Positions 43,842 through 52,559 are shown, numbered from the stretch's first letter. The stretch is 64,000 bases of DNA from Andreprevotia chitinilytica DSM 18519 (GCF_000711875.1 NZ_JONM01000014.1:1-64000); one strand, 5' to 3'. The notes: generated from the sequence alone by a model not told the origin. Program-made: numbers and translations.

Positions 43842-44528
43842 TCAACGTACGTTTTGAACCAGGAAATTGCTCTGGCCGCAGCTCTTGGCCGCCTGATTCA
43901 CATCGTTGCTGCTGCAATCGCGCGATGTGCCGGATTTATCGAAGCACACGTGGATTTCCTGCAAGAACCGGCCGCCACCGGTGCAGATGGCGAGCACGCT
44001 GCCGGGGCTCAGGCTGGGGTTGGCGCTGACAAAGGCGCTGGCCAGATCGGCGCTGGTGGTGCGAAAGGGCTGGGCGGGCAGCTGATAGGCATCCGGGATC
44101 GCCACCCCATCCTTGAGCTTGCCCGACAAGGTGAAATAGTCCGCAGCGGATAGACCGGAGCAGGTGCCGTGCTTGCTCCACTCGTGCTGCATCAGATTGG
44201 TCGATGGATAGAGACTGGCATATTGCGCTTGTTCATCGCTGCTGAGCGGCGTGTTGCCACAGCTTTGCGGATAGCCTTTTTCAAATTGCGGCCAGAGCCC
44301 GTGCAGAACAAAGCCATAGCGTTTACCAGTGCCGCACTCCGATTGATCGGCCGCATGGGTGGCGCAGTAGGAGGGCGCCCAGCTGAGCGAGAGCGCGTAA
44401 TAGTCGAACAGGCCGGGCTGGTTTTGCGTGCTGGCGTCTTGAGACTGCGACTTGGGCTGGTGCCGTGCCTCGGCGGAAAGGCTGAAGGTTGCGGCAACAA
44501 GGGCAAGGAGCAGGCAAAGTCGGTTCAT
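43842..44528 (-). CDS. Secreted RNase T2
   Basis: 228 residues with signal peptide MNRLCLLLALVAATFSLSAEA. Both catalytic segments are intact: CAS I H76GLWPQ and CAS II H115EWSKHGTCS with E116 and H120. The N-terminal YYALSLSWAPSYC is also diagnostic. Degrades RNA to 2',3'-cyclic nucleotides and 3'-nucleotides in the periplasm or medium, similar to E. coli RNase I. First gene of a two-gene unit with the DNase II-like gene, only 13 bp downstream. Confidence 0.95.
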   Translation of the reverse strand: MNRLCLLLALVAATFSLSAEARHQPKSQSQDASTQNQPGLFDYYALSLSWAPSYCATHAADQSECGTGKRYGFVLHGLWPQFEKGYPQSCGNTPLSSDEQAQYASLYPSTNLMQHEWSKHGTCSGLSAADYFTLSGKLKDGVAIPDAYQLPAQPFRTTSADLASAFVSANPSLSPGSVLAICTGGGRFLQEIHVCFDKSGTSRDCSSNDVNQAAKSCGQSNFLVQNVR

Positions 44529-44863
44529 GGGTCGTTTTCCTGGGCAAGGCGTATTCGAAGCCGCGGGGCATCGATGGGGGAATGATCGGGCTGCACGTCA
44601 TGGGGCGAAGTGGAGGACGGCTCGTCAGGCAAGACCTGCGAATCATCCGGCTCCTCTTCCTTGGCACAGTGCATTTGCGCTGTTTTTGCCGCTAGTCGGT
44701 GCTGCGATCAGACAAGCCGGCCAAGTACCCGCGCATCGTGCTTTTTTGTAGTTAGAGCAAAAGAATATCGCAAGACGAATTGACAACCTGCTTGCGGATT
44801 CATGACACCTTTGTGTTGCCAGGCTCTGTTGACGGCATCGCGGCTGGCGCGTGAGGAGGAAAC
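44529..44863. other. Gene-free 335-bp divergent region
   Basis: Lies between the RNase T2 gene (minus) and a phosphoribosyltransferase gene (plus). Frames here are short and lack ribosome sites. It presumably carries both promoters; no clear operator or hairpin was recognised. Confidence 0.5.
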
Positions 44864-45496
44864 ATGGTGTTTCACGACCGGATCGAGGCCGGCCAGCGCT
44901 TGGCCGAGGCGCTGCGCTACCTGAAGGGCCAACGACCGCTGGTGCTTGCCATTCCGCGTGGTGCGGTGCCGATGAGCAAGGTGGTGGCCGATGCGCTGGA
45001 CGGCGAGCTGGATGTGGTGATGGTGCGCAAGATCGGTGCGCCGTATCAGCCTGAATTCGCGCTGGCAGCGGTCGATGAATCGGGCTGGGTCTATCGCAAC
45101 CCCTATGCCGGCGATGATGAGGAGAGTGCGCGTTATATCGAAGCGCAGCGCGTGACCGAACTAGCGGTCATCCACCGCCGCCGTGCGCAATACACGCCGG
45201 GGCGTGCCCCCGTGAGTCCCGCCGGGCGTGTTGTGATCGTCGTGGACGATGGTCTTGCGACCGGCGCCACCATGATCGCCGGGCTGCATGCGGTGCGTCA
45301 GCAACAGCCGGCGCGGCTGATCTGCGCAGTGCCCGTCGCGCCGTTCGACGTATTGGCAAAGATGCAACGCCATGCCGACGAAGTGGTCTGCTTGTTCACG
45401 CCCACGTTCTTCCAGGCGGTCGGGCAGTTCTATACCCATTTCAATCAGGTGGAGGATGGCGAGGTGATTGCGGTGCTGGCGATGGTGGGGAAGTGA
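44864..45496 (+). CDS. Phosphoribosyltransferase-fold protein
   Basis: 210 residues. The PRPP-binding loop VVIVVDDGLATGATM (about residues 124-138) and the N-terminal LAIPRGAVPMSKVVADAL define the type I PRTase fold. The long flexible loop region is VRKIGAPYQPEFALAAVDESG. This family (YhfF/Rv0571c-like) is of unknown substrate and is often found alone or next to dienelactone-hydrolase-like domains, absent here. Start ATG 44864 is preceded by GTGAGGAGGAAAC, a strong ribosome site. Confidence 0.88.
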   Translation: MVFHDRIEAGQRLAEALRYLKGQRPLVLAIPRGAVPMSKVVADALDGELDVVMVRKIGAPYQPEFALAAVDESGWVYRNPYAGDDEESARYIEAQRVTELAVIHRRRAQYTPGRAPVSPAGRVVIVVDDGLATGATMIAGLHAVRQQQPARLICAVPVAPFDVLAKMQRHADEVVCLFTPTFFQAVGQFYTHFNQVEDGEVIAVLAMVGK

Positions 45497-45537
45497 TTTG
45501 TAACTTCCCCCGGCAATATGCTGGAGAGGGGCGCTCC

Positions 45538-45617
45538 GTAGCCCGGACGGCTTGGCCGGCCGGGGGCATCTGATCCCTGACGCGATGTCGCCCCGGCCGG
45601 CAAGCCGTCCGGGCTAC
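45538..45617. repeat. Family D palindromic pair
   Basis: GTAGCCCGGACGGCTTGGCC at 45538 and the inverted copy GGCAAGCCGTCCGGGCTAC ending at 45617. Sits between convergent phosphoribosyltransferase and DUF4197 genes. Confidence 0.88.
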
Positions 45618-45657
45618 AACTGATGCGGCGATGGTTGATGCCGCTTAGCGCGCAACG

Positions 45658-46335
45658 CTATTGCCCGAACACCTTCTGCAACAGCTTGCTGGCCTGCCCG
45701 AGCGGATCTTTGCGGATGGCTTTTTCCTGCTCGGCAATCATCAGGAACAGGCCATCCAGCGCTTTTTGCGTCACGTAGTCATCCAGATTCGCATCCTCCG
45801 CCTTGATCAGGCCCAGCTGCGCAGCCATGCCGGCGTAGGCGTTGTATTTGTCCGCCAGTTGCACGCGGGCGGTGGCTTTGCTGACCACCGGGCGGAATTT
45901 GGCCGTGATGGCCTGGCTGGTAGTGCGGCGGAAGTACTCGGTCGCGGCGGTATCGCCACCCGTGACGATCTCCTTGGCATCCTGCCAACTCATCTTCTTG
46001 ATGCTGTCGACCAGAATCGGTTTGGCTTGCGTCACCGCACTTTCTGCGGCGCGGTTCATGGTCAGCACCAGCTCATCCGCCTGCTTGCCGTAGCCCATCG
46101 TGCGTACCAGCACTTCGCCCTTTTTCAGGCTCTCCGGCAGCGGAATCTTCACGCGACTATCGCCAAAGAAGCCGTCCGTTGTGCCCAATTGATTCACGGC
46201 AATGGTGGCGGCTTTGTTCAGCGCTTCGCGCAGGCCGTTGCCGGCTTCCTTGTCGCTGATCTGATCGACGCCAGCGAGGGCGAAGGGCGCGGCGAGCAGG
46301 CAGAGGAGGGTGAGTAGCAACAGGCGGAGTTTCAT
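45658..46335 (-). CDS. DUF4197 exported protein
   Basis: 225 residues from ATG 46333-46335 with signal peptide MKLRLLLLTLLCLLAAPFALA; the longer frame to 46509 lacks signal character at its start. Family stretches are GLREALNKAATIAVNQLGTTDGFFGDSRVKIPLPESLKK, ATEYFRRTTSQAITAKFRPVV and NLDDYVTQKALDGLFLMIAEQEKAIRKDP. Conserved periplasmic protein of proteobacteria without known function. No operon partner. Confidence 0.9.
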   Translation of the reverse strand: MKLRLLLLTLLCLLAAPFALAGVDQISDKEAGNGLREALNKAATIAVNQLGTTDGFFGDSRVKIPLPESLKKGEVLVRTMGYGKQADELVLTMNRAAESAVTQAKPILVDSIKKMSWQDAKEIVTGGDTAATEYFRRTTSQAITAKFRPVVSKATARVQLADKYNAYAGMAAQLGLIKAEDANLDDYVTQKALDGLFLMIAEQEKAIRKDPLGQASKLLQKVFGQ

Positions 46336-46710
46336 AATCAGGTCCGACGGAGTTGGGAATGGTGGAAGGGTGCGGGCTTTTGCTGGATGGCGCAACGACC
46401 TATGCCGTCGAGCGGTGGCTAACTTGGAGGGTTTCGACGATGCAGATGATTTGTCATTGCCAATCCATATCGGCAAGTAAGCGAAACGGTCGATTAAGCA
46501 ATATGGCAAATGATTGGCATGGCGTGCATGAATTCAAGCGCACGGTGCTTGATAAAGGTAACGCGATGAATGCGGAAGCAGGATGCAAGCTAAGCGAAAT
46601 AAAATACCGCCCCGATTAAATGGCAGAGCGACAACCCCAGTCTTGTACTGGTGCTGTTCATATGAATTGGGGTCTGGCGGGTTTGTTGCGGTAGATCGGA
46701 AGGGTGGAGG
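46336..46710. other. Gene-free 375-bp region
   Basis: Upstream of the DUF4197 gene and downstream of the hypothetical gene at 46711. AT-richer than average. No repeat family or hairpin recognised; small plus-strand frames look spurious. Confidence 0.4.
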
Positions 46711-47103
46711 TCAGGGCTCCGGGTTGGGCATGACTTGGCTGCGTACCCATTCCAGCATTTCATCTGGCGTTTCGCCGTAGCGCTTGGCACAGAGGCGGAT
46801 GCGTTCAAATACCAATCGTTGCAGTGCCAGGCGCTCGATCTGACGTTGGGTCAGCTGGGTGGTTTGCTTCACCAGCGAGTGCCACGATTCATCACCATTT
46901 GCCGTCGTAGCGGGTTCAGGTTCCTTGAATAAGGCTGTTAAGGCTGATGGATGATTCGGCGGGTGGGGATGATGGTGCGTCTGATTGCTTTGGGGTGACT
47001 GCGATTCGCCGGACTTGGCGGACTCAGCTTGATCCGGTGCCTTGAATAAGGCAGATGGGTGATCTGTTTCGGAAACGCCTGCGGGAAGATGCAATTGAAT
47101 CAT
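46711..47103 (-). CDS. Hypothetical protein with repeated acidic/proline segment
   Basis: 130 residues, not recognised. The N-terminal half contains two related segments, HPSALFKAPDQAESAKSGES and HPSALTALFKEPEPATTANG, separated by a His/Pro-rich stretch (QTHHHPHPPNHP). The C-terminal half is a predicted helical, charged region (QTTQLTQRQIERLALQRLVF, RYGETPDEMLEWVRSQV). There is no signal peptide, membrane segment or obvious ribosome site upstream. Possibly a real small cytoplasmic protein, but it could be a chance frame. Confidence 0.45.
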   Translation of the reverse strand: MIQLHLPAGVSETDHPSALFKAPDQAESAKSGESQSPQSNQTHHHPHPPNHPSALTALFKEPEPATTANGDESWHSLVKQTTQLTQRQIERLALQRLVFERIRLCAKRYGETPDEMLEWVRSQVMPNPEP

Positions 47104-47563
47104 GTTTTTTTGAATTGGCTGCGAAAGGTATCAATAGGCCATGCCTGACCAGAAAAGTTTAGTGTGTGGGTATTAATTATCAAATTCAAGCTGCATCAAC
47201 TTGCTATTGAACAATCTTTTTTCAGGCTGTTTTTGCGGAATCGGTGTGGTGACGCGGTCAGCTGCATTGGTCGGCACACTTGCTAACTTACCCGGCATTC
47301 TGCCGTTGTGCACTATGGGTTAGACCCGACAGTCCAAATAATAGCTGTATTTTCCGGCTATCTGCTCGATTGTCTGGTCTTGCCTGGAAAAAAACGACGC
47401 CCTGCGGCACGTCGGCCTATGATCTAAGCACGCTGCTGCCCCGGCGCAAACGGAATTGGTACCAACAGCACTTCACGCACCCAGGCAGCCGCCGCAGGGA
47501 AATACCTGCAACCCAAAGGCCGCACGGTCGCAGCAGCGGGCCGGCGTGGCCAGGAGAACCATC
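47104..47563. other. Gene-free 460-bp region
   Basis: AT-rich near 47170-47230, GC-rich near the small basic-protein gene. Probably contains that gene's promoter. I recognised no repeat family or RNA gene. Confidence 0.4.
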
Positions 47564-47692
47564 ATGGCCAAGAGTCAATTACGTAGTCACCGCGAAGCCA
47601 AGAAGCCCAAGAAAACCAAACCGCCTATTGCTCCGGCAACCTCCTTCGTCACACCGGCCAAGCCGAATACGCCAACCGGCACCAAGCACTAG
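47564..47692 (+). CDS. Small basic conserved protein
   Basis: 42 residues: MAKSQLRSHREAKKPKKTKP and a Thr/Pro/Lys tail ending TGTKH. AGGAG at 47552-47556 gives good start support and a terminator follows 25 bp later. Very similar short lysine-rich proteins (MAKGQ-R-NKEA-KPKK) are annotated as hypothetical in many beta-proteobacteria (recollection). Function unknown; the charge suggests nucleic-acid or ribosome association. Confidence 0.75.
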   Translation: MAKSQLRSHREAKKPKKTKPPIAPATSFVTPAKPNTPTGTKH

Positions 47693-47716
47693 TCCCCTAA
47701 GCTTTAAGCCGCAAAC

Positions 47717-47745
47717 GACACCAGCCCTGCGCTGGTGTTGTTTTA
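47717..47745 (+). terminator. Terminator of the small basic-protein gene
   Basis: GACACCAGC-CCTGC-GCTGGTGTTG hairpin followed by TTTTA. Confidence 0.85.
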
Positions 47746-47783
47746 TCTGCGCTCCCCGTGGCTGAACTCCCCAATGTGCTGCG

Positions 47784-47812
47784 CAAAAAAAGCCGGCCCT
47801 TTACGGGCCGGT
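47784..47812 (-). terminator. Terminator of the 47905-49452 chitinase gene
   Basis: On the minus strand ACCGGCCCG-TAAA-GGGCCGGCT followed by six or more Ts, about 93 bp after the chitinase stop codon. Confidence 0.88.
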
Positions 47813-47904
47813 CAAGAAGGAGAACATTGCATCGGACCTTTCGGCCGATTTCCAACATCAGCTATTCGGGGACGAACAGCTTACTTACTGCCTTTTAGAA
47901 CCCT

Positions 47905-49452
47905 TTAGAATCCGCCAAAGATGCTGCTGAATCCCCACAGGCTTTGGCTGATGCCGCTGCACTGCCAGTTGGCGGTAGTGCTACCGGCGCAATTGCCGTT
48001 GTCGCGACCGGTCGACCAGAACGCGAGCCGGCCCAGGCCATTGGTCTTGGCGAAGTTCAGTACCGTTTGCGCATCGGCCAGTGAGAACACCTCGGTCGGG
48101 TCATCGTTCTGCCCGATCATCGGCGTTGCGCCGATCATGGCCCAGTACTGTGCATCGGTCTTGCCCGGCAACAGGTTCTTGATCTGGTTGAACGACAGCT
48201 GCAACGCCGTGACCGAACGCGAGCCCATCTGGCCCGACGATGCGCCGCCATCGTAGTAATCCATCACCATCAGGTTGACCAGATCGATACGCGCACCGGC
48301 ATTCTTGGCCGACTGCAGCACATAGAAGCTTTCTGCCGGGATACCGTTGACCGGGTTGACCGCCAGCGTGAACGACACGGTGAAGGCCTTGCCCAGGCTG
48401 GCGTAGTGATCCTGCAGGATCTTCACGGCGGCGCTGCGACGGTCCACCACGGTGGTATCGAGGTTGTTTTGCTGATCGCCGTGCTCGGCATCCAGATCGA
48501 GGTGATTTACGCCGAACTTGTCGAGCTCAGCCTGATATACCGCTGCCAGGCTGGCGGCATCGGTACATTGGCGCGCCAGATCAAGTGCGTTCCAGCCGCC
48601 GCTCGAAATGATCACGTTGCCGCCCAAACCCTGCAACCCTTGGGCCTTGGAAAGCACGGTGGCTTCGTCGATCGGCCACTTGGCACCGCAACCGCCGTTC
48701 GAGTTCACGAACGCCAGCGTCAGGTACTTCTGGCCGGTGGCTTGCGACCAGCCGACCGGATCGAACGTACCGCTGACATCGACATACGGCGTGAAGCGAT
48801 AGCCGCCACTCGGAGTGGGGGTCGGCGCTGGGGTCGGTGTGGGTGTTGGAGCGGGTGTTGGAGCGGGTGTCGGGCCCGGAGTTGGTGCAGGTGTCGGCGT
48901 TGGCGTCGGTGCCGGCGTGCTGCCGCCACAGCTGCCGACGACCGTCCACGGCTGGCCGCTGCCGGCTGCGCCGGAACTGGTCGACGGATTGTTGCCCTGC
49001 GTCCAGAACGCCGCCTTATAGTTCACGCCGTTGTAGCTCACCAGCGAGCCACCGCCATAGGCCGTGCTGCTGCTCCACGCTGCATAACAGCCGGAGCTTG
49101 GTGCTGGGGTCGGCGTGGCAGCCGGTGCCGGGGTTGGTGTCGCGGCCGGTGCCGGAGTTGGTGTTGCGGTGGGTTTCGGCGTGGGGGCCGGGGTTGGTGC
49201 AGGAGTGGGGCTGCCGCTGGTATCCACACCCAGGTCTTGCCACAGACTGGTGACAGTGGGGTTCCAGCCGGCGCTGCTGTAGTCGGTCTGGGTGACCAGC
49301 GCCTTATAGTCGTGGCCGTTGTAGAGCACGATGGTGCCGGCGGTATAGGTCACATCCGGCTGCCAGGTCGGGTAAGACGCAAACGCTGCAACCGGCAATA
49401 TGGCCAAGGCAGCACTCATCGCCAGACGGCGTGAAAACGCTTTCTGCTTCAT
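47905..49452 (-). CDS. GH18 chitinase-like protein with two CBM5/12 modules
   Basis: 515 residues. Signal peptide ([19 protein letters not shown]), then CBM5/12 module 1 ([20 protein letters not shown] to DLGVDTSG, about residues 26-80). A long Pro-Thr-Ala linker precedes module 2 ([21 protein letters not shown], about 120-175); a second PT linker leads to a GH18 barrel (about 215-515). The catalytic strand reads N-H-L-D-L-D-A-E in [13 protein letters not shown]. The usual DxxDxDxE has Asn instead of the first Asp, while the final D-x-E is kept. Substrate-side MDYYDGG and the C-terminal [10 protein letters not shown] fit short bacterial GH18 chitinases. Secreted; own terminator. Confidence 0.92.
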   Translation of the reverse strand: MKQKAFSRRLAMSAALAILPVAAFASYPTWQPDVTYTAGTIVLYNGHDYKALVTQTDYSSAGWNPTVTSLWQDLGVDTSGSPTPAPTPAPTPKPTATPTPAPAATPTPAPAATPTPAPSSGCYAAWSSSTAYGGGSLVSYNGVNYKAAFWTQGNNPSTSSGAAGSGQPWTVVGSCGGSTPAPTPTPTPAPTPGPTPAPTPAPTPTPTPAPTPTPSGGYRFTPYVDVSGTFDPVGWSQATGQKYLTLAFVNSNGGCGAKWPIDEATVLSKAQGLQGLGGNVIISSGGWNALDLARQCTDAASLAAVYQAELDKFGVNHLDLDAEHGDQQNNLDTTVVDRRSAAVKILQDHYASLGKAFTVSFTLAVNPVNGIPAESFYVLQSAKNAGARIDLVNLMVMDYYDGGASSGQMGSRSVTALQLSFNQIKNLLPGKTDAQYWAMIGATPMIGQNDDPTEVFSLADAQTVLNFAKTNGLGRLAFWSTGRDNGNCAGSTTANWQCSGISQSLWGFSSIFGGF

Positions 49453-49601
49453 GATTGGGACTCTCCATCCTTTATTGATCTGTACGAGGACTTTGCCTCA
49501 TTTGTGCCGATCCGCACCGCGCAGCTAAGTTGTTGTTTTGCTGATTGATGGGTGCAGATTGTGTGGCTGCAACCTGCGCCGGGATACGCCAAACGCGGAT
49601 A

Positions 49602-49644
49602 TGCAAACGCTTTCAGATCATTCAATAGCACCATGACATTGTCA
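49602..49644. promoter_or_regulatory. Candidate operators upstream of the chitinase gene
   Basis: TGCAAACGCTTTCA at 49602-49615 resembles a LacI-family operator (palindrome about CG with two mismatches). TGACATTGTCA at 49634-49644 is a perfect palindrome. They lie 150-190 bp upstream of the chitinase start. Role in chitin or GlcNAc control is inference. Confidence 0.3.
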
Positions 49645-49839
49645 ACGTGGGTGGAATCAACATCGGATTTGTCTGAAACACGCATCGATCTTGCTGCGCA
49701 TGGTGTCAACGTGCGGCAAGGCATTGTTACTTCTAGGGATGGCTGCCCTGCTTGCCGGCTGGCGGCTCGCAGCCAAATCAGTCGTTGCTGATGCGCTTAT
49801 GGACGATCGGTTGTAACAGGGGGACAAGCGGTTTGTGTT

Positions 49840-50150
49840 TCTGACAACAATGCTTGCTTGGTATGTATCTGGTTTGTTGTTTCTAGTTATGCGCCTGCGG
49901 CGCAGGTTAAAAGCATTACAGCGCGTTCCGCCGCGCAAACGGGGAAAGGACTTTGTCTCGCCAAAGCCCTCTCCACTCCAAAGGCGACCCCCGCTGGGCG
50001 GCCCTCCGGGCTACCCTCGGTCGGTCGCGAGCCTAAGGTCTCGCGACACTCCCTCGGCGCTGAGCGAAAGGGGAGGAAAAGCGCGCAGTGCAGCCATTGC
50101 GAGGAAAACAATGGCTACAGTGTGCGACTGACCGTTATTTCGTAGGCTGC
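49840..50150. other. Gene-free GC-rich stretch within an 862-bp gap
   Basis: The gap 49453-50314 carries the chitinase promoter region on the left. At 49880-50110 there is a GC-rich stretch (GCGCCTGCGGCGCAGG, GGCGACCCCCGCTGGGCGG, CCCTCGGTCGGTCGCGAGCC) similar in style to non-coding filler dispersed in Burkholderiales genomes (recollection). Frames here are short and overlapping on both strands; none looks real. Confidence 0.4.
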
Positions 50151-50314
50151 AATCCCCGCCGGGCATTGCGCCGCATCTAACTCTGAACCGGCTTCCCAAA
50201 AGATCGTGAACAGATTCTAAGAGCAGGCTAGCGAATGCAATATTGCTGCTGGCATGCTTGGCACCTGACTACGCCGACCCACTTGCGACCCATCCCCCAC
50301 CCAAAGGAACACGC

Positions 50315-50860
50315 GTGGAGATCAACCCACAACTTGCGCTGAACCTGCTGCTGCGCGGCGGGGCGATGCTGTTGCTTGTCCTTATTGCCGCTTCTTTGCT
50401 GCGCGGTTTTCCGCGGGTGCTTGCTGCCCGCCTCGGTGCCGCAGTCGCATCGTGTTCTGGCTGTTCACCCGCGCTTTGCTCAATGACGCCCCGGACGAAA
50501 AATTCGTGCTGCGGCCGTGGTACTTGGCGGTATGGAGCCTGCTCGCCGCCCTTGGAGTGTTGAATTGTCTGGTGTTCGTGCCAAGGCAGCTTTCGATCTC
50601 TGCGCCGGCCGGCTTGGTGCTCACCCTCGCAACGGTGTTGCTGGCCGCGTTATCCGTAGCGCAATCGCTGGCAACGTGGCGGGCCGATCTGGTTGAAGGC
50701 CGTCGACGACTGCGCATGTTGATCGTGGCGGCGACGGCGGGTTACAGCATCGTGATGGCGCTGGCTGCCCTTGCATCCGAAGGCGGCGTACCAGCGGCGC
50801 TTTCAAGCACGACCAACGCCTGCGGGTTGGCGATCCTGTCCCTGTTGATCGCATGGCAGC
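50315..50860 (+). pseudogene. Remnant of a membrane-anchored AraC-type regulator
   Basis: GTG 50315 with AAAGGAA upstream opens LALNLLLRGGAMLLLVLIAASLLRG, the N-terminal membrane part of this regulator family. Near 50450 the frame shifts, and the continuation in another frame is RIVFWLFTRALLNDAPDEKF ... LRPWYLAVWSLLAALGVLNC ... WRADLVEGRRRLRMLIVAAT. A block expected between these two parts appears deleted. The C-terminal AraC HTH is missing, replaced by unrelated sequence. Non-functional as a regulator. Confidence 0.72.
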
Positions 50861-51239
50861 TCCTGCACGTGACTGGGCTCGCTTCGGGCTCCTGTACCTG
50901 AACGACGGCAAGATCGGCACCGAACGCATCCTGCCGGAAGGGTGGGTGAAATACTCCGCCGCCCAAACGCTGGATACCGGCTATGGCGCAGGCTTCTGGA
51001 TCAACAGCGTCAGCGGTGACGGCCCGTGGGGGCTGCCGTGGGGCATGCCCAACGTCCCGCCAGATGCCTTTTTCGCCATGGGCTACATGGGCCAGCACGT
51101 GGTGATCGTGCCGTCCCAACATCTGGTCGTGGTGCGCCTGGGGGTATCACATCATCCGGATGGAATGATTGCGGGGATGGATCGGTTGGTGGCGGGGGTG
51201 ATTGGGGCGGTGCGACGTGAGGAGACGGCTAAGCGGTAG
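50853..51239 (+). pseudogene. C-terminal fragment of a serine hydrolase (class C beta-lactamase-like)
   Basis: The readable part APARDWARFGLLYLNDGKIG ... ILPEGWVKYSAAQTLDTGYGAGFWIN ... FFAMGYMGQHVVIVPSQHLVVVRLG matches the last third of CubicO/beta-lactamase-family hydrolases. The SxxK and YxN catalytic parts are absent. It is joined directly to the regulator remnant, near 50855, by what looks like a deletion between two neighbouring genes. ATG 50853 could still initiate a 128-residue peptide. Confidence 0.75.
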
Positions 51240-51246
51240 GTTGGGT

Positions 51247-51299
51247 TGAATGAAATGAAGCCCAACGCATTCGGTTGCCGTTGGGCTTCATTTCATTCA
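51247..51299. repeat. Perfect 21-bp inverted repeat with 11-base loop
   Basis: The arm at 51247-51267 (ending AAGCCCAACG) is exactly complementary to the arm at 51279-51299 (starting CGTTGGGCTT), separated by 11 bases. The right arm overlaps the last codons of the 51293-51970 gene. A partial copy (GGGCTTCATTCAG) occurs at 52014-52026. It could be a bidirectional terminator or a mobile-element footprint. Confidence 0.85.
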
Positions 51300-51970
51300 G
51301 CCCAGCCTATGGGTTTGGATTTTCTTTTTTTGATTTGTTGAAATGCCAACAACGAAAACATTAAAAGCCACGTCATAGCAAAGAAAGCCTTACCGCCAAG
51401 CATCAACAAATACGTAAAATCATTGCCGCCGTCATTTGTTCTTAACGCCGCCAACCCTGTCCCGAGTTTCATGTCTGCGGCTTTGCCAGCTTCCAAGGAT
51501 TTTTGATAGGAATAGCTGGTAAGAGATTTGACGATGGTATCTTGATTCTTCAAGAAAGCCTGCCCTGGCTGGCTTTGGACAAATACCAACCAAGCATCCA
51601 TGTCTTCCTCGGTCACATTGTCCATGTAGAACTTAACGTACAATGCCTTTAATGCTGGATAGTCCATATAGGTGCACGTGGATTTTACGTACTCCTTGAA
51701 CAATTTTTCTACTTTGGGCCACTCTGCTGATTTTGGTGTGAATCCGTTATAACTTCCGTTTTTCTTTACCATTTCTTCAGGGGCGTAATAGGCAGTAGAT
51801 GCCGTTTCTATGCAAGTCTCAATACCTAGCCTATGCGCCGTTTCAAGATGCATCGCATCCAGCATTTGATCTATTTTTCCAAGCTTGCTTTGCTCATCGG
51901 CTTGCGCCTTTTCGCCAGTTGCAAACATGATCAGGCAAGTAGCCAAAGCGAATTTTTTAATTGCGTTCAT
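51293..51970 (-). CDS. Exported/membrane hypothetical protein (DUF2059-like helical domain)
   Basis: 225 residues with a signal-like N-terminus (KKFALATCLIMFATGEKAQA) and one C-terminal transmembrane helix (GGKAFFAMTWLLMFSLLAFQQIKK). The middle is helical and charged, with LYVKFYMDNVTEEDMDAWLVFVQSQPGQAFL resembling the DUF2059 pattern (FxxxFTxxELxxLxxFYxSPxGQ). Lower GC than the surrounding core genes. First of six minus-strand small genes. Function unknown. Confidence 0.7.
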   Translation of the reverse strand: MNAIKKFALATCLIMFATGEKAQADEQSKLGKIDQMLDAMHLETAHRLGIETCIETASTAYYAPEEMVKKNGSYNGFTPKSAEWPKVEKLFKEYVKSTCTYMDYPALKALYVKFYMDNVTEEDMDAWLVFVQSQPGQAFLKNQDTIVKSLTSYSYQKSLEAGKAADMKLGTGLAALRTNDGGNDFTYLLMLGGKAFFAMTWLLMFSLLAFQQIKKRKSKPIGWAE

Positions 51971-52058
51971 TGTGACTCGTGATGTAATAATTTAATTATT
52001 GGGTGATGAGTGTCGGGCTTCATTCAGCTCAAACTGAGGATTGGCTCGCAGTATACGG

Positions 52059-52514
52059 CTACTCTTCAAGAATCTCGATGATCTGTTCCGGACTCGGGGC
52101 GGCCGGCCGATAAAGAACGCCGCAACATTTCTGGTCGATGATCAGGTCGTCATTTGCGTCTCTGGTGTTGATCAAGCCCCGATTGTGCCCCACCGGCTCA
52201 TCAATCCCTGTTTCGACTTCACCGGTGTTGCTCATTTTATGGCTCCACTTCGTCACACCAAATCGGTAAAAGTGGTAGTCCAGCCTGCCGCCTTCATAGG
52301 TATTGATAAAGACAGCGATTGGGTAAGTGGAGGCATTGGCCAGCGGCAACAGACCATCGCGCTTACACGCATCCATGACGATGCGCTTTGCCTCCTTCAC
52401 GTCGCTGATCCCGTCCAGGTCGATCCCTTCACGCTCATCGCTGATCGATCCCGGCGCGAAGTTGTAATCCACGCCCCACGCATATCCGTAACAGTTGGCT
52501 CTTTCGAAAGGCAT
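52059..52514 (-). CDS. Uncharacterised protein with Cys...DYHFYR...WSHK signature
   Basis: 151 residues, AGGAG ribosome site before ATG 52512-52514. No signal peptide. C8 (ANCYGYAWG), H81 (DYHFYRF) and H92 (WSHKM) are arranged as in small uncharacterised proteins I recall with NCYxYA ... DYHxYR ... WSHKxG motifs, suggestive of a papain-like Cys-His site. A later acidic segment (NTRDANDDLIIDQKCCGVLY) may complete the fold. In such proteins the partner or substrate is unknown. It sits in an accessory island and could be a toxin-like or immunity-like protein, but nothing here proves that. Confidence 0.65.
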   Translation of the reverse strand: MPFERANCYGYAWGVDYNFAPGSISDEREGIDLDGISDVKEAKRIVMDACKRDGLLPLANASTYPIAVFINTYEGGRLDYHFYRFGVTKWSHKMSNTGEVETGIDEPVGHNRGLINTRDANDDLIIDQKCCGVLYRPAAPSPEQIIEILEE

Positions 52515-52559
52515 TCGGTGCTCCTGTTGGATTGCCTTGGTTATGCCTGCATTCTCAGC

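Noticed and set aside
49835-50145. 95- to 98-codon plus-strand frames in the GC-rich stretch
   Set aside because: Overlapping frames on both strands in repetitive-looking filler; no start signals.
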